Assembly (NCBI GenBank): GCA_937901525.1
Contig: CALDHX010000049.1
Span: forward strand, 1-40,638
Length of the DNA stretch: 40,638 nucleotides
Reading direction: 5' to 3'
From: an uncultured Bacteroidales bacterium
GTDB lineage: Bacteria; Bacteroidota; Bacteroidia; Bacteroidales; P3
Positions 1-9,300 of this stretch are shown here, one piece after another. Within the stretch, counting starts at the first letter, position 1. The number at the start of each line of letters is the position of its first letter. The notes under the pieces were generated by a model. It had not been told where the DNA came from, made no database searches, and saw only the letters and a program-made list of their open reading frames with translations. A program made the position numbers and the translations under genes.

Positions 1-677
1 AAGCAAAAGCACAAGAAGTAATTACAGAAGAAGTTTATGTAGAAGAAGCAGCAGTAGAAGTAGAAGAAGTTGCAGTAGAAGAAAAAAAATCATCAGATTT
101 TACTGATTTTTATTTTACTTTCGCAACAATGGACGCTAATTCCGGAATTGCGGAAGACTTAGGCTTTGCAATGCCGGACAAAGGTATAGGTTTAGCTTAT
201 AGAATGGAGCTTCCAATAGGATTAGATCATTTTACTGTAGGTTTTAACTTTGGATACACATTCGGATTAAGAACTTACTCGGAAAATTCTCTTGACATGA
301 CAAAAGCAAGAACCTTTACACATTCTGCTTATATAGATTACAATATTGGAGCGAGAATGTTCTTTTCTAAAAACCATAAAAACGGAATGAGTATATATGC
401 AGGATTTGGATACGATTATGGAGAATTGCATCTAAGCAAATCTATACAAGGCTATGCTATGGTTTTAGATTCAAAGGTTGTTCAGCACGCATTCTATGTT
501 CCTGTTGGAGTGAAATTCTTCTTTGGAAACTTTTCCTTAATGGCAAATTACCGTTACAGAGCTTTTGATATAGATATGACAGTTGAAAGTAGAAATCCAT
601 CAAATACAACTTCAATAAAAGAAGGACGTACATTAAATCTATTCCCATTAGAAATAGGAATAGGATTTCAATTCTAA
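1..677 (+). CDS. outer-membrane beta-barrel protein, 5' truncated by window edge
   Basis: The reading frame is open from base 3 with no stop, so the ATG at 129 is an internal Met and the true start lies upstream of the window; about 224 residues are visible. The first ~30 visible residues are a Glu/Val/Ala-rich linker (EEV and VEE repeats). The rest has alternating hydrophobic/aromatic strands and Gly-rich turns typical of a small outer-membrane barrel, and it ends in Phe (GIGFQF), the usual C-terminal signature for BAM insertion. No enzymatic motif is seen. It may be an OmpA-like or porin-like barrel; the specific family is not recognised. A strong terminator follows 45 bp after the stop. 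Confidence 0.7.
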   Translation, partial: AKAQEVITEEVYVEEAAVEVEEVAVEEKKSSDFTDFYFTFATMDANSGIAEDLGFAMPDKGIGLAYRMELPIGLDHFTVGFNFGYTFGLRTYSENSLDMTKARTFTHSAYIDYNIGARMFFSKNHKNGMSIYAGFGYDYGELHLSKSIQGYAMVLDSKVVQHAFYVPVGVKFFFGNFSLMANYRYRAFDIDMTVESRNPSNTTSIKEGRTLNLFPLEIGIGFQF

Positions 678-721
678 ACGAAAAAACTCTTTGATTTAGA
701 AAATTATTTCAAAGAAAAAAT

Positions 722-766
722 AAAAAAAGTCTTTGTTTTATTTTAAAAAAGCAAAGACTTTTTTTT
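722..766 (+). terminator. rho-independent terminator after the barrel gene
   Basis: AAAGTCTTTG (726-735) pairs with CAAAGACTTT (752-761). The A-run before the stem and the T-run after it extend the pairing, and the loop is about 16 nt. The T-run downstream fits termination on the + strand. Confidence 0.8.
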
Positions 767-963
767 ATTGTTATTCGATAAGAAATCTTCAATTTTCGTA
801 AAAATTTTAAAATTCTAAAAATCTACATAATCCTTTGCACGCAAAATATTTACAAACTAAAAATGCGATTTTAAGGCCAAATGCTTAAAGAAAATTTAAT
901 CAGCAAAGGGATTGGTCGTGTTTTTTGAAAATATAAGCAGTTAAGTTAAAATTGCAATAAGAC
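767..963. other. AT-rich spacer between convergent genes, nothing recognised
   Basis: This sits between two facing terminators. I see no ORF with coding character, no tRNA-like cloverleaf and no TAnnTTTG promoter placed to serve a gene. Confidence 0.5.
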
Positions 964-966
964 AAA

Positions 967-1000
967 AAAATAGGGATTTGAATTAACAAATCCCTATTTT
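967..1000 (-). terminator. terminator of the MFS transporter gene
   Basis: This is a perfect 14-bp stem, 967-980 against 987-1000, with a 6-nt loop (core ATAGGGATTTG / CAAATCCCTAT). The A-run at 964-970 becomes a U-run on the minus-strand transcript, 27 nt past the stop codon. Confidence 0.85.
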
Positions 1001-1026
1001 GCAGTTAGTTAAACTGAAATTTCTAT

Positions 1027-2640
1027 TTAGTCTTTAATATTTGGTTCTTCCAATCCAAGACCTTTTTTCTTATCCCAAGCTTTCAAAACGAAGCCAAGAA
1101 TCAATGCAGCTATACCTAAGCAAGCCAACATTACCAAAGGCCATGTGTAATCGTATTCTAATGGATTTTCAACCCCTACATTTGTGTTTGCTAATACTTT
1201 TCCTATTAACATTGGGAATAACCATAAACCGATATTTTGAATCCAGAATATTAAAGAATAAGCTGAACCGATTACTTTTTGATCTACTAATTTTGGAACG
1301 CTTGGCCACAATGCTGCAGGCACTAATGAGAATGAAGCTCCTAAAACTAATATTGTTACATACGCAACAATTGTTCCTCCGATTGCACTTTCTCTAAACA
1401 TTGGTAATACAAACGCAAATGTTAAGTGGCAAACAATCAATAATAACGAACCAATCATTAACATCGATGCTGCTTTTCCTTTGTGGTCCACATAATTACC
1501 TAAAATAGGAGTGATTGCAACTGCTAATAATGGGAATACAGCGAATACAGATTCAGCAGAACCTCTCATATATCCCATGTAGCAATAGCTTATTAAAGCA
1601 ACTATTGCCAATCCCATTAAACCATATTTTGTAGTTGGGTTTTTAGAGAAATTACTTGCAAACGAGCCTATTGCAACTACCAACATTATTAAATATTGTA
1701 CGATAGTTACTGTTTCGCTTGCCCAGAATCCTGTTCCTTCTGTTAGAGATAAATTACATTCAAGCATATTTACAGCGTATTTTTGGAATGGGAAGATTGC
1801 TGAATAGTAAAGTACGCAAAGTAAAGCTACTAACCAGAATCCACCACTTCTTAAAATAGCTCCTATATCGCTGATTTTAAATGGATCATCTTTTTCTTCT
1901 GCTTCTCCTGTTTGTGCATCTAATTTCTTATCCATAAAGAAATATACGATAAACATTATTAAAGCAATACAAAGTAAAACAACTCCGAACGCAACTGAAC
2001 GTGCAACATCAACATCTCCACCAAGTTTTGCAAAGAATGGAGAGAAAATCATACAAGTTGCAACTCCTAATCTTGCTAAGGCCATTTCAGAACCCATAGC
2101 CAAAGCCATTTCTCTTCCTTTAAACCATTTAACAATACCACGTGATACTGTGATACCTGCCATTTCAACACCGCAACCGAAAATCATAAATCCTATTGCA
2201 GCTAATTTAGCAGATGCTGGCATGCCTTCATAGAAAGGAGAAACGCCTAATTCATCAAATCCTGGAATGTAATTTAAGTTTTCTGTAAACCAAGTGTGTA
2301 AACTGCTGTCTGTAAAACTGTCAGTTACTGCATACCACTTAATTACAGCACCTACAAGCATTACTGCACCAGATAAAAGGGCAGTAAATCTAACTCCCAT
2401 TTTGTCAAGAATAATACCTGCAAAAATAAGGAAGAAAACAAACACATTAAGGAATGTTTCTGAGCCTTGCATTGTTCCGAAAGCAGTTGGATCCCAACCT
2501 CTTTCGCTTTGCATTAAGGCTTGTATAGGTGAAAGAATGTCCATAAAGATATATGAACAAAACATGGCGAGTGCCAATAACAATAGTGCAATCCACCTAA
2601 ACAATGCACTATCTCTCAAAGTTTGAAGTTTTTCTGTCAT
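1027..2640 (-). CDS. major facilitator superfamily (MFS) transporter
   Basis: This is a 537-residue, very hydrophobic protein with about 12 membrane segments, the expected size for a slightly long MFS permease. The TM2-TM3 loop carries LDKMGVR, a form of the MFS signature (G-x-x-x-D-R/K-x-G-R). A charged, acidic cytoplasmic loop (TGEAEEKDD, around residues 245-252) separates the N and C halves. A hydrophilic, probably periplasmic insert lies around residues 105-145. The segment RGIVKWFKGREMALAMG resembles MFS proteins of the oxalate/formate and MFSD1-like groups, but the substrate cannot be read from sequence. It is divergent from secDF and has its own terminator and a likely -7 box 32 bp upstream. 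Confidence 0.85.
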   Translation of the reverse strand: MTEKLQTLRDSALFRWIALLLLALAMFCSYIFMDILSPIQALMQSERGWDPTAFGTMQGSETFLNVFVFFLIFAGIILDKMGVRFTALLSGAVMLVGAVIKWYAVTDSFTDSSLHTWFTENLNYIPGFDELGVSPFYEGMPASAKLAAIGFMIFGCGVEMAGITVSRGIVKWFKGREMALAMGSEMALARLGVATCMIFSPFFAKLGGDVDVARSVAFGVVLLCIALIMFIVYFFMDKKLDAQTGEAEEKDDPFKISDIGAILRSGGFWLVALLCVLYYSAIFPFQKYAVNMLECNLSLTEGTGFWASETVTIVQYLIMLVVAIGSFASNFSKNPTTKYGLMGLAIVALISYCYMGYMRGSAESVFAVFPLLAVAITPILGNYVDHKGKAASMLMIGSLLLIVCHLTFAFVLPMFRESAIGGTIVAYVTILVLGASFSLVPAALWPSVPKLVDQKVIGSAYSLIFWIQNIGLWLFPMLIGKVLANTNVGVENPLEYDYTWPLVMLACLGIAALILGFVLKAWDKKKGLGLEEPNIKD

Positions 2641-2671
2641 TATTATTTGTATTTTAAGGTTTTTCTATTTG

Positions 2672-2679
2672 CAAAACTA
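2672..2679 (-). promoter_or_regulatory. putative -7 box for the MFS gene
   Basis: The minus strand reads TAGTTTTG, matching the Bacteroidota -7 consensus TAnnTTTG, ending 32 nt upstream of the start codon. No good TTTG box is seen 19 bp further upstream. Confidence 0.5.
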
Positions 2680-2873
2680 TCAATTTTTTTACAAAAAATA
2701 GTTTTTCTTTGATAAAATAACGAATTTTCTGATTTTCATATATTAGAAAAAATATACTTATATGTCTAATTTTCTTTGCTTTTTACTACTTAATTTCACT
2801 TGTTTACGTAAAAAAAAAAGAAAGTAATGAATAATTTTTTTTCAAAGAATTATGGAGTTATCAAATAAAATTT

Positions 2874-2881
2874 TAACTTTG
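2874..2881 (+). promoter_or_regulatory. putative -7 box for secDF
   Basis: TAACTTTG matches TAnnTTTG and lies 40 nt before the secDF ATG. The -33 position reads TATG rather than TTTG, so the upstream box is imperfect. Confidence 0.5.
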
Positions 2882-2921
2882 CAAGTTCAAATAACTATAT
2901 GTACTTAAAATATAAAGTGAT

Positions 2922-5867
2922 ATGCAAAACAAAGGTGCTATTAAAGTTATTGCGATAGTATTTGCGTTGATTTGTTTGTATCAACTATCGTTTACCTACT
3001 TCACAAAGCAAGTGGAAAGCGATGCAAAAGAGTATGCGACAAATCAATACGCTAAGACTATAGCAAAAAACTTAGCAAAAGGAGATGCTTTACGTGAGCA
3101 AGAAATTTTTGATTCAATTTCCACAGAAAGAGAAAACTTTTATTTGGATTCTGTTTCTGAACAAACAGCTTACAACTTTTTGTGGATAAGAAAATTCTCT
3201 TACAAAGAATGTAAAGCAAGAGAAGTAAATTTAGGTTTGGACCTAAAAGGTGGTATGAACGTTATGATGGAAGTTTCCACAGTTGATGTTCTTAAAAATT
3301 TAGCGTCAGATCCTGGCAATCAGGTGCTTTCAGATTTAATTGCGAAAGCAGAGCAAGAACACAAGACCACAGGGGAGAAATTTATTGATTGCTTTGAAAA
3401 CCAGGTTAATGAAGCAAATAAAACCTCAAAAGTGGATCTTTCTGCGTTTTTCAGAGTTAAACTGAAAGAAAAAGGAATAACAGCTAATTCCACAAATGAA
3501 GAAGTTATAAGTGCAATAAGAAAAGAATGCACTGAGTCTTATGATAGAACATTCCAAGTTTTATCAAAACGTATAGATAAGTTCGGGGTAGCTCAACCGA
3601 CTATACAAAAATTAGAAGCAACAGAAAGAATAGCGATTGAGTTGCCTGGAGTTAAAGATCCTCAAAGAGTAAGTAAATTATTGGAAGGTTCTGCTCAATT
3701 GCAATTTTGGTTAGCTGGAAATGCAGGTGATGTATTCCAATCACTTGTTGCAGCAGATGAATGGTTGCAAAATGTAGATACTACACAAGAAAACAAGGTT
3801 AAGAATCCTTTGTTGTCAAAATTTGCACACCTTAATAATGGTGCTATGATGCAAAGATGTGTGGTAGGAACAGCAACTGCAAATAACAGAGCAGAAATAG
3901 ATAGAATGCTTGCTCAAGCTGCAAAAGTTCTTCCACAAGATGTTATATTTGCTTGGGGTGCAAAACCTATTGACAAAACAAATGAGTATGAGTTGTATGT
4001 TTTACAATTAACAAACAAAGCAAAAACTCCTCTTTTGGATGGTGATGTCATTTCTGATGCAAATAGCGACTTCGATCAACAAGGAAGACCTGTTGTTTCA
4101 ATGGTAATGAAAGATGAAGCTGCTCGTAAATGGGCGAAGATTACAGGTAGTAATATAGGAAATAGTATAGCTATTGTGTTAGATGGAGTTGTTTATTCTG
4201 CTCCAAATGTTAATTCTGAAATAACAGGGGGACGTTCTGAAATCTCTGGACAATTTACAGTTGAAGAAGCTAAGGACTTAGCAAATATTCTTAAATCAGG
4301 TAAATTGACTGCTCCTGCAAAAATGGTTCAAGAATCAGTAGTTGGACCTTCTTTGGGAGAAGAATCAATTAGAACAGGTTTGGTTTCTTTCGTTGTTGCT
4401 TTCCTTTTAGTATTTATCTATATGATATTCTTCTATAATATGGCAGGTATCGCAGCATGTTGTGCATTATTTGTTAATATCTTCTTCTTGATGGGAACAT
4501 TAGCTTCTATCGGAGCTGTATTAACATTGCCAGGTATAGCGGGTATAGTTTTAACAATGGCTATGGCTGTCGATGCAAACGTAATTATCTACGAACGTAT
4601 TAAAGAAGAATTATTAGCAGGTAAGAATTTAGGTTCGGCAATATCTGATGGATATAAAGTTGCTTACTCTGCAATCATAGATGGTAACGTAACAACATTA
4701 TTAACAGGTATAGTGTTAGCATACTTTGGTAGTGGTCCTATTCAAGGTTTCGCTATTACATTATGTATAGGTATTCTTACATCGTTGTTCTCAAGTGTCT
4801 TTATTTCAAGATTGGTATTTGAAGCAATGTTAAAAAGAAAGAATGCAACAAAGAATATTACTTTCTACAATAAGTTAACTAAGAATTTCTTAAGAGATCC
4901 AAAAGTTAATTTTGTTGGTAATCATAAATCTCAAATGATTGTAGCGATTGCATTAGTATTGCTTTCTGTTGGATCATTAGCTTTTAAAGGCTTAGATTAT
5001 GGTATTGATTTCTCTGGTGGAAGAACATACGTTATTAGATTTGATAAAGATGTTAATCCAGTAGAAGTTCGTAGTTCTTTACAAGAAGAATTTGGTACTG
5101 CTCCTGAAGTAAAAACATTTGGTCCAGCTTATCAAGTGAAAGTAACTACTGACTATAAAGTTAAAGATGATAGCGAAGCAGTAAAGGCAGAGGTTATAGA
5201 AAAATTACATAAAGGTGTTGCTAAATTCTATGGTGAAAAAGTTACACTTGAACAATTTGAATCTACCATGAAGAGTCCATTAGGAATTATTAGCTCTGAA
5301 ATAGTTGGGCCTACAATGGCAGATGATATAAAAACTTCAGCTATAATATCTGTTGTTATATCGTTAGTTTTAATCTTTATCTATATAGGATTGAGATTTA
5401 GAAAATGGCAATACGGATTAGCTGGTTTGGTTTCTTTAACTTTTGATGCTTTAATAACAATAGGAATATTCTCATTATTTAGTGGAATATTACCATTTAA
5501 CTTAGAGGTAGATCAACAATTTATTGCGGCTATATTAACAGTGATTGGATATTCTATCAATGATACTGTGATTGTATTTGACCGTGTTAGAGAAAACGTG
5601 AAATTGTATCCAAAAACTCCTTATGGAAAGGTGATGAATGATGCGATGAATCAAACACTTAGTCGTACATTCAATACATTGGGATCTACTTTATTAGTAT
5701 TGTTGATTGTATTTATATTCGGAGGAGAAGTATTGAGAGGATTTGCATTCGCCTTGTTTATAGGTGTGGCAATTGGAGCTTTTGCTTCACTTTGTGTTGC
5801 TTGTCCTATAGCATACTTTACAATAACTCGCTCTGAAAAAAAGAAACAACTTAAAACAAGTAAATAG
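2922..5867 (+). CDS. secDF: protein translocase subunit SecDF (fused)
   Basis: This is a 981-aa fusion of SecD and SecF, the proton-driven RND-type subunits that pull preproteins through SecYEG at the periplasmic face. The N-terminal TM is at about residues 7-28. The SecD signature LGLDLKGG is at 104-111. A large periplasmic P1 domain (about 115-470) is followed by six TMs containing AVDANVIIYERIKEE. The SecF half begins near 670, with LDYGIDFSGG near residue 691 and the matching NDTVIVFDRVREN in its TM bundle. Both Asp-containing TM motifs are present, so the proton path looks intact. Fused SecDF is normal in Bacteroidota. It is transcribed alone, with a long hairpin just past the stop. Confidence 0.97.
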   Translation: MQNKGAIKVIAIVFALICLYQLSFTYFTKQVESDAKEYATNQYAKTIAKNLAKGDALREQEIFDSISTERENFYLDSVSEQTAYNFLWIRKFSYKECKAREVNLGLDLKGGMNVMMEVSTVDVLKNLASDPGNQVLSDLIAKAEQEHKTTGEKFIDCFENQVNEANKTSKVDLSAFFRVKLKEKGITANSTNEEVISAIRKECTESYDRTFQVLSKRIDKFGVAQPTIQKLEATERIAIELPGVKDPQRVSKLLEGSAQLQFWLAGNAGDVFQSLVAADEWLQNVDTTQENKVKNPLLSKFAHLNNGAMMQRCVVGTATANNRAEIDRMLAQAAKVLPQDVIFAWGAKPIDKTNEYELYVLQLTNKAKTPLLDGDVISDANSDFDQQGRPVVSMVMKDEAARKWAKITGSNIGNSIAIVLDGVVYSAPNVNSEITGGRSEISGQFTVEEAKDLANILKSGKLTAPAKMVQESVVGPSLGEESIRTGLVSFVVAFLLVFIYMIFFYNMAGIAACCALFVNIFFLMGTLASIGAVLTLPGIAGIVLTMAMAVDANVIIYERIKEELLAGKNLGSAISDGYKVAYSAIIDGNVTTLLTGIVLAYFGSGPIQGFAITLCIGILTSLFSSVFISRLVFEAMLKRKNATKNITFYNKLTKNFLRDPKVNFVGNHKSQMIVAIALVLLSVGSLAFKGLDYGIDFSGGRTYVIRFDKDVNPVEVRSSLQEEFGTAPEVKTFGPAYQVKVTTDYKVKDDSEAVKAEVIEKLHKGVAKFYGEKVTLEQFESTMKSPLGIISSEIVGPTMADDIKTSAIISVVISLVLIFIYIGLRFRKWQYGLAGLVSLTFDALITIGIFSLFSGILPFNLEVDQQFIAAILTVIGYSINDTVIVFDRVRENVKLYPKTPYGKVMNDAMNQTLSRTFNTLGSTLLVLLIVFIFGGEVLRGFAFALFIGVAIGAFASLCVACPIAYFTITRSEKKKQLKTSK

Positions 5868-5875
5868 GAATATTT

Positions 5876-5921
5876 AATAATTTATTGGAGAGACATTTAA
5901 AGTTCTCTTCAATAAATTATT
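5876..5921 (+). terminator. 18-bp stem-loop after secDF
   Basis: Arms 5876-5893 and 5904-5921 pair over 18 bp with a single G-T wobble and a 10-nt loop. No long U-run follows, so it may work as a 3'-end stabiliser or a weak terminator rather than a classical rho-independent one. Confidence 0.6.
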
Positions 5922-5932
5922 GTTAATAAAAA

Positions 5933-5963
5933 TTTGTGAGATAATTTTTTTCTTGTAAATTTG
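5933..5963 (+). promoter_or_regulatory. consensus Bacteroidota promoter for the 5983 gene and probably the TonB-receptor operon
   Basis: TTTG (5933-5936), then exactly 19 bp, then TAAATTTG (5956-5963), a full match to the TTTG-N19-TAnnTTTG consensus. The 5983 ATG lies 20 nt further on. I see no separate promoter in the 33-bp gap before the receptor gene, so this may drive all four genes. Confidence 0.75.
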
Positions 5964-5982
5964 CCAACTTAAAAAGTGAATT

Positions 5983-6294
5983 ATGAGTGTTTTTTTTATA
6001 ACATTGATATTATTGGTTGGAGTTTTTTTTGTTAGGGCAATAAAAGTGATGCGTGAGCCTTTTCAAGAAAACGAGCAGGTTTGTGATTTAGGAGTAATCA
6101 CAGATGTAGAAGATACTTTGCAAGAGGAGGTGTCTTATACTAGTAATGTCAAGAAAGATGTTCATAAGGAAAGTGATGAGATTGAGCAAATAGAAAAAAA
6201 AGACAAACAAATTCTTTTGGTAGAGCAGGATAAAAGTTTTTCTTTAAAAGATGCTGTTATCTATTCTACGATATTAGAAAGACCATATAAATAG
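5983..6294 (+). CDS. small single-pass membrane protein, function unknown
   Basis: This is 103 residues with one N-terminal hydrophobic helix (about 1-20), a charged and probably cytoplasmic middle rich in Glu/Lys/Asp, and a C-terminal segment (LKDAVIYSTILERPYK) that breaks the low complexity. From memory, small Bacteroidota proteins often end in a similar A-V-I-Y-S-x-I-L-x-R/P-x-Y motif, so this tail is probably the conserved functional part; I do not know its role. A perfect promoter lies directly upstream, and the start of the TonB-receptor gene is 33 bp after the stop. Confidence 0.7.
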   Translation: MSVFFITLILLVGVFFVRAIKVMREPFQENEQVCDLGVITDVEDTLQEEVSYTSNVKKDVHKESDEIEQIEKKDKQILLVEQDKSFSLKDAVIYSTILERPYK

Positions 6295-6327
6295 TGAAAT
6301 TATAAATCTAAGAAACACATAAAAGAA

Positions 6328-9300
6328 ATGGGCATGTTGAGAAAATTATTCTTTACACTCGGGTTGTTGTTAACAACCAGTCTGATGCTGTATTCGCAAG
6401 GAACTCTTACGGGTACCATTACAGACTCACAGACAAAGGAACCATTACCGTTTGTGAATGTCATTGTTGAACAAAATGGTCAACAAATGGGAGGAGCCAC
6501 AACGGATATTAATGGTAATTATCAAATTAAACCGCTTTCTCCTGGTGCATATGACATCAGAGCTTCGTTCATGGGTTACAAGACAGTCTTGAAAACCGGT
6601 GTACAAGTTAAAGCTTCTGGTTTTACATTGGAAGGTAGTTTAGAAATGACTCCTACAGCAGAAGTCTTAGACGTTGTGGAAGTTGTTGAATATTCTATTC
6701 CTTTGATAGACCAAGGATCTTCTGAATCAGGAAAGCGTATTTCTGCAGAAGACCTCGATAAGATGACTGCCAACACAGTTGATGGTATCATCGCTTCAGT
6801 AGGAGGTATTACAGACAATGAAGGTGGTGCAGGTAGTGCACGTGGACAAGACCAAATGAAAACTTATGTAAACGGAGTTGCTAAAAAAGGTTCTGTGAAT
6901 ATTCCAAAACAATCAATTGCGGAAGTTCAAGTTATCTTAGGAGGTACACCTGCAAGTATAGGTGAGGCTATTGGAGGTGCAACAAATATTACATTATTAC
7001 CTCCACAAAATCAATTCCAAGGTTTTGTTCAATATCAAACTTCTGAATTTTTGGATACAAGAGGGTATCATAGAGCAGATATCTTCTTTACAGGTCCTTT
7101 ATACAAGAAGAAAAATAAAGAAACAGGAGTAGAAAATAGTGTTATCGGTTATCGTTTAGCCGGTTTTGCTTCATATTCAGCAGATGGATACATCAGACCA
7201 AAAGATAGAAGATATTATATGGTAAAAGATGATGTATTAGAAAGATTGAGACAAAATCCGTTAGTATTCAATCCTGCAACAGGAGCTGTAAACTATTCAG
7301 CTGAATTCTTAACTTTAAATGATTTTGAGAGAGTTGGTCGTAAACCAAATTTAGGAAATGCTTCTATTTATCTTGACGGAGGATTAGATTTCCGTTTTTC
7401 TAAAAATAGTAGTTTGCAAATTAATGCAGAATATACTTATGGAAAAGGTATGAATGGAGGAGTTTCTTCAATGCTATTGAATAACTTTAATAATTCAGAA
7501 TCTTATAGCAATAGTTTCCAAGTTATGGCAGACTTTACACAAAAGTTCCCTTCTGAAGAAGGTAGTTCTGCTTTAATCAAGAACGTTATATTTAATGTTG
7601 TAGGATCTTATTCAAGATCATACGGTGAATCTTATAGCAAAGATCATGGAGATAATTTATTCCGTTATGGTCACGTTGGATACTTCAATACACATAAGAG
7701 AAATTCATACGAATTAATAAGAATGGATATAGATGGTGACGGAAGTAAGGAATATGTTTATCAACACAATGGTTGGTTAGACTATCAAGTTGATTACACA
7801 CCATCAGAATATAACCCAAGTATGTCTGCATATACATCTCAAATTTATTTTAGCGATGAATTCCAAGATTTAAGAGATTATGGATATACAATGAACTATG
7901 ATAATTTAAGAAGTATAAACGGATTAGTAAATGGAGATTCTCCACTTTCAGTTTATAGTATGTTTACAAACGTTGGTGTTGTAACATCTTCTTATTCAAA
8001 ATCAGAAAATCAATATATTTATGCAGCAGCAAGAGTTTCTGCAGACGTTGGAGCGCATCAATTAGAATTAGGATTCCAATACGACCAATCTATATATAGA
8101 GGTTATTCATTAAACGCTTCTGGATTGTGGACTATAATGAAGCAAGAAGCAAACCAACACTTATTATATAGAGATTTAGATAACCCTATTATAGATAATT
8201 CTTCAACAATTCCATACGTAACATATGGAAGACGTTATGATGCAGGTAGCCAAACCTTCTTTGATAAACAAATACGTCAAGCATTAGGTTTAGCAGTAGA
8301 TGGAACAGAATTTATAGATATAGATAGTTACGATCCTTCTGTATTTTCTTTGGATATGTTCTCTGCTGATGAATTATACAATACAGGTAATGCATTAGTT
8401 AGTTATTATGGATATGACCATAGAGGAAATAAATTAACAGGAAAACAATCATTGCAAAATTTCTTCTCTGGAGTAGATGGAAATAGAAACATTGGAGCTT
8501 GGGAACCAATTTATGCTGCAGGATATATCCAAGATAAATTCTTCTTTAGAGATTTGATTTTCAATGTAGGTCTTCGTGTAGATAGATTTGATGGAAACCA
8601 AATGGGATTAAAAGATCCTTATACATTATATTCTTCATATACAGCAGGAGAATTAAGAGCTGCAGGTCGTGGTGCTGATATTCCTAATGGTATAGGTGAT
8701 GAATATATAGTTTATGTAGATAAATTATCATCATCAACTACTGTTGATAATGTAGAAATAAGAGGTTTCCGTAATGCAAATGAAAATGCGTGGTACACAG
8801 CAAATGGTGAGTTAGTATCAAACCCTAATGATGTTGCTGGTGCTTCAGGACAGCCATTACCTTTCAGAAAAGGAACTTTAACAGAAACTGGATTGCCTAC
8901 TCAAATATCAACAGATGCGTTTGAAGATTATAAACCACAATATGTAGCTATGCCTCGTATCGCATTCTCATTCCCTGTATCTGATAAATCAGAATTCAAA
9001 GCATCTTACGATGTTATTGCACGTCGTCCATCAGAAGGTGCATGGCAAGCAAATTATGCAGGATACTTATATATGGAAAAAATGTCTGGTGCAGTATTTA
9101 CAAATCCTAATTTGAAACCAGAAAAGATTACAAACTATGAGTTAGGATTCCAACAAGTTTTATCTAAATCATCAGCATTAGGTATAACAGCATATTACAA
9201 ACAAACAAGAGACCTTATCAATATAGTACAATATGTTGGAGCAGACCCTACAAATATGTACTACTCTTATGAAAACCAAGATTTCATGACAACAAAAGGT

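Noticed and set aside
129..131. ATG as the start of the first gene
   Set aside because: The frame is open back to base 3 with a continuing Glu/Val-rich coding pattern, and the codon lies inside the protein with no signal peptide after it.
2641..2921. Riboswitch or small RNA in the MFS-secDF divergent spacer
   Set aside because: Only short AT-rich inverted repeats are visible; no recognisable aptamer core or terminator hairpin beyond the two promoter boxes.
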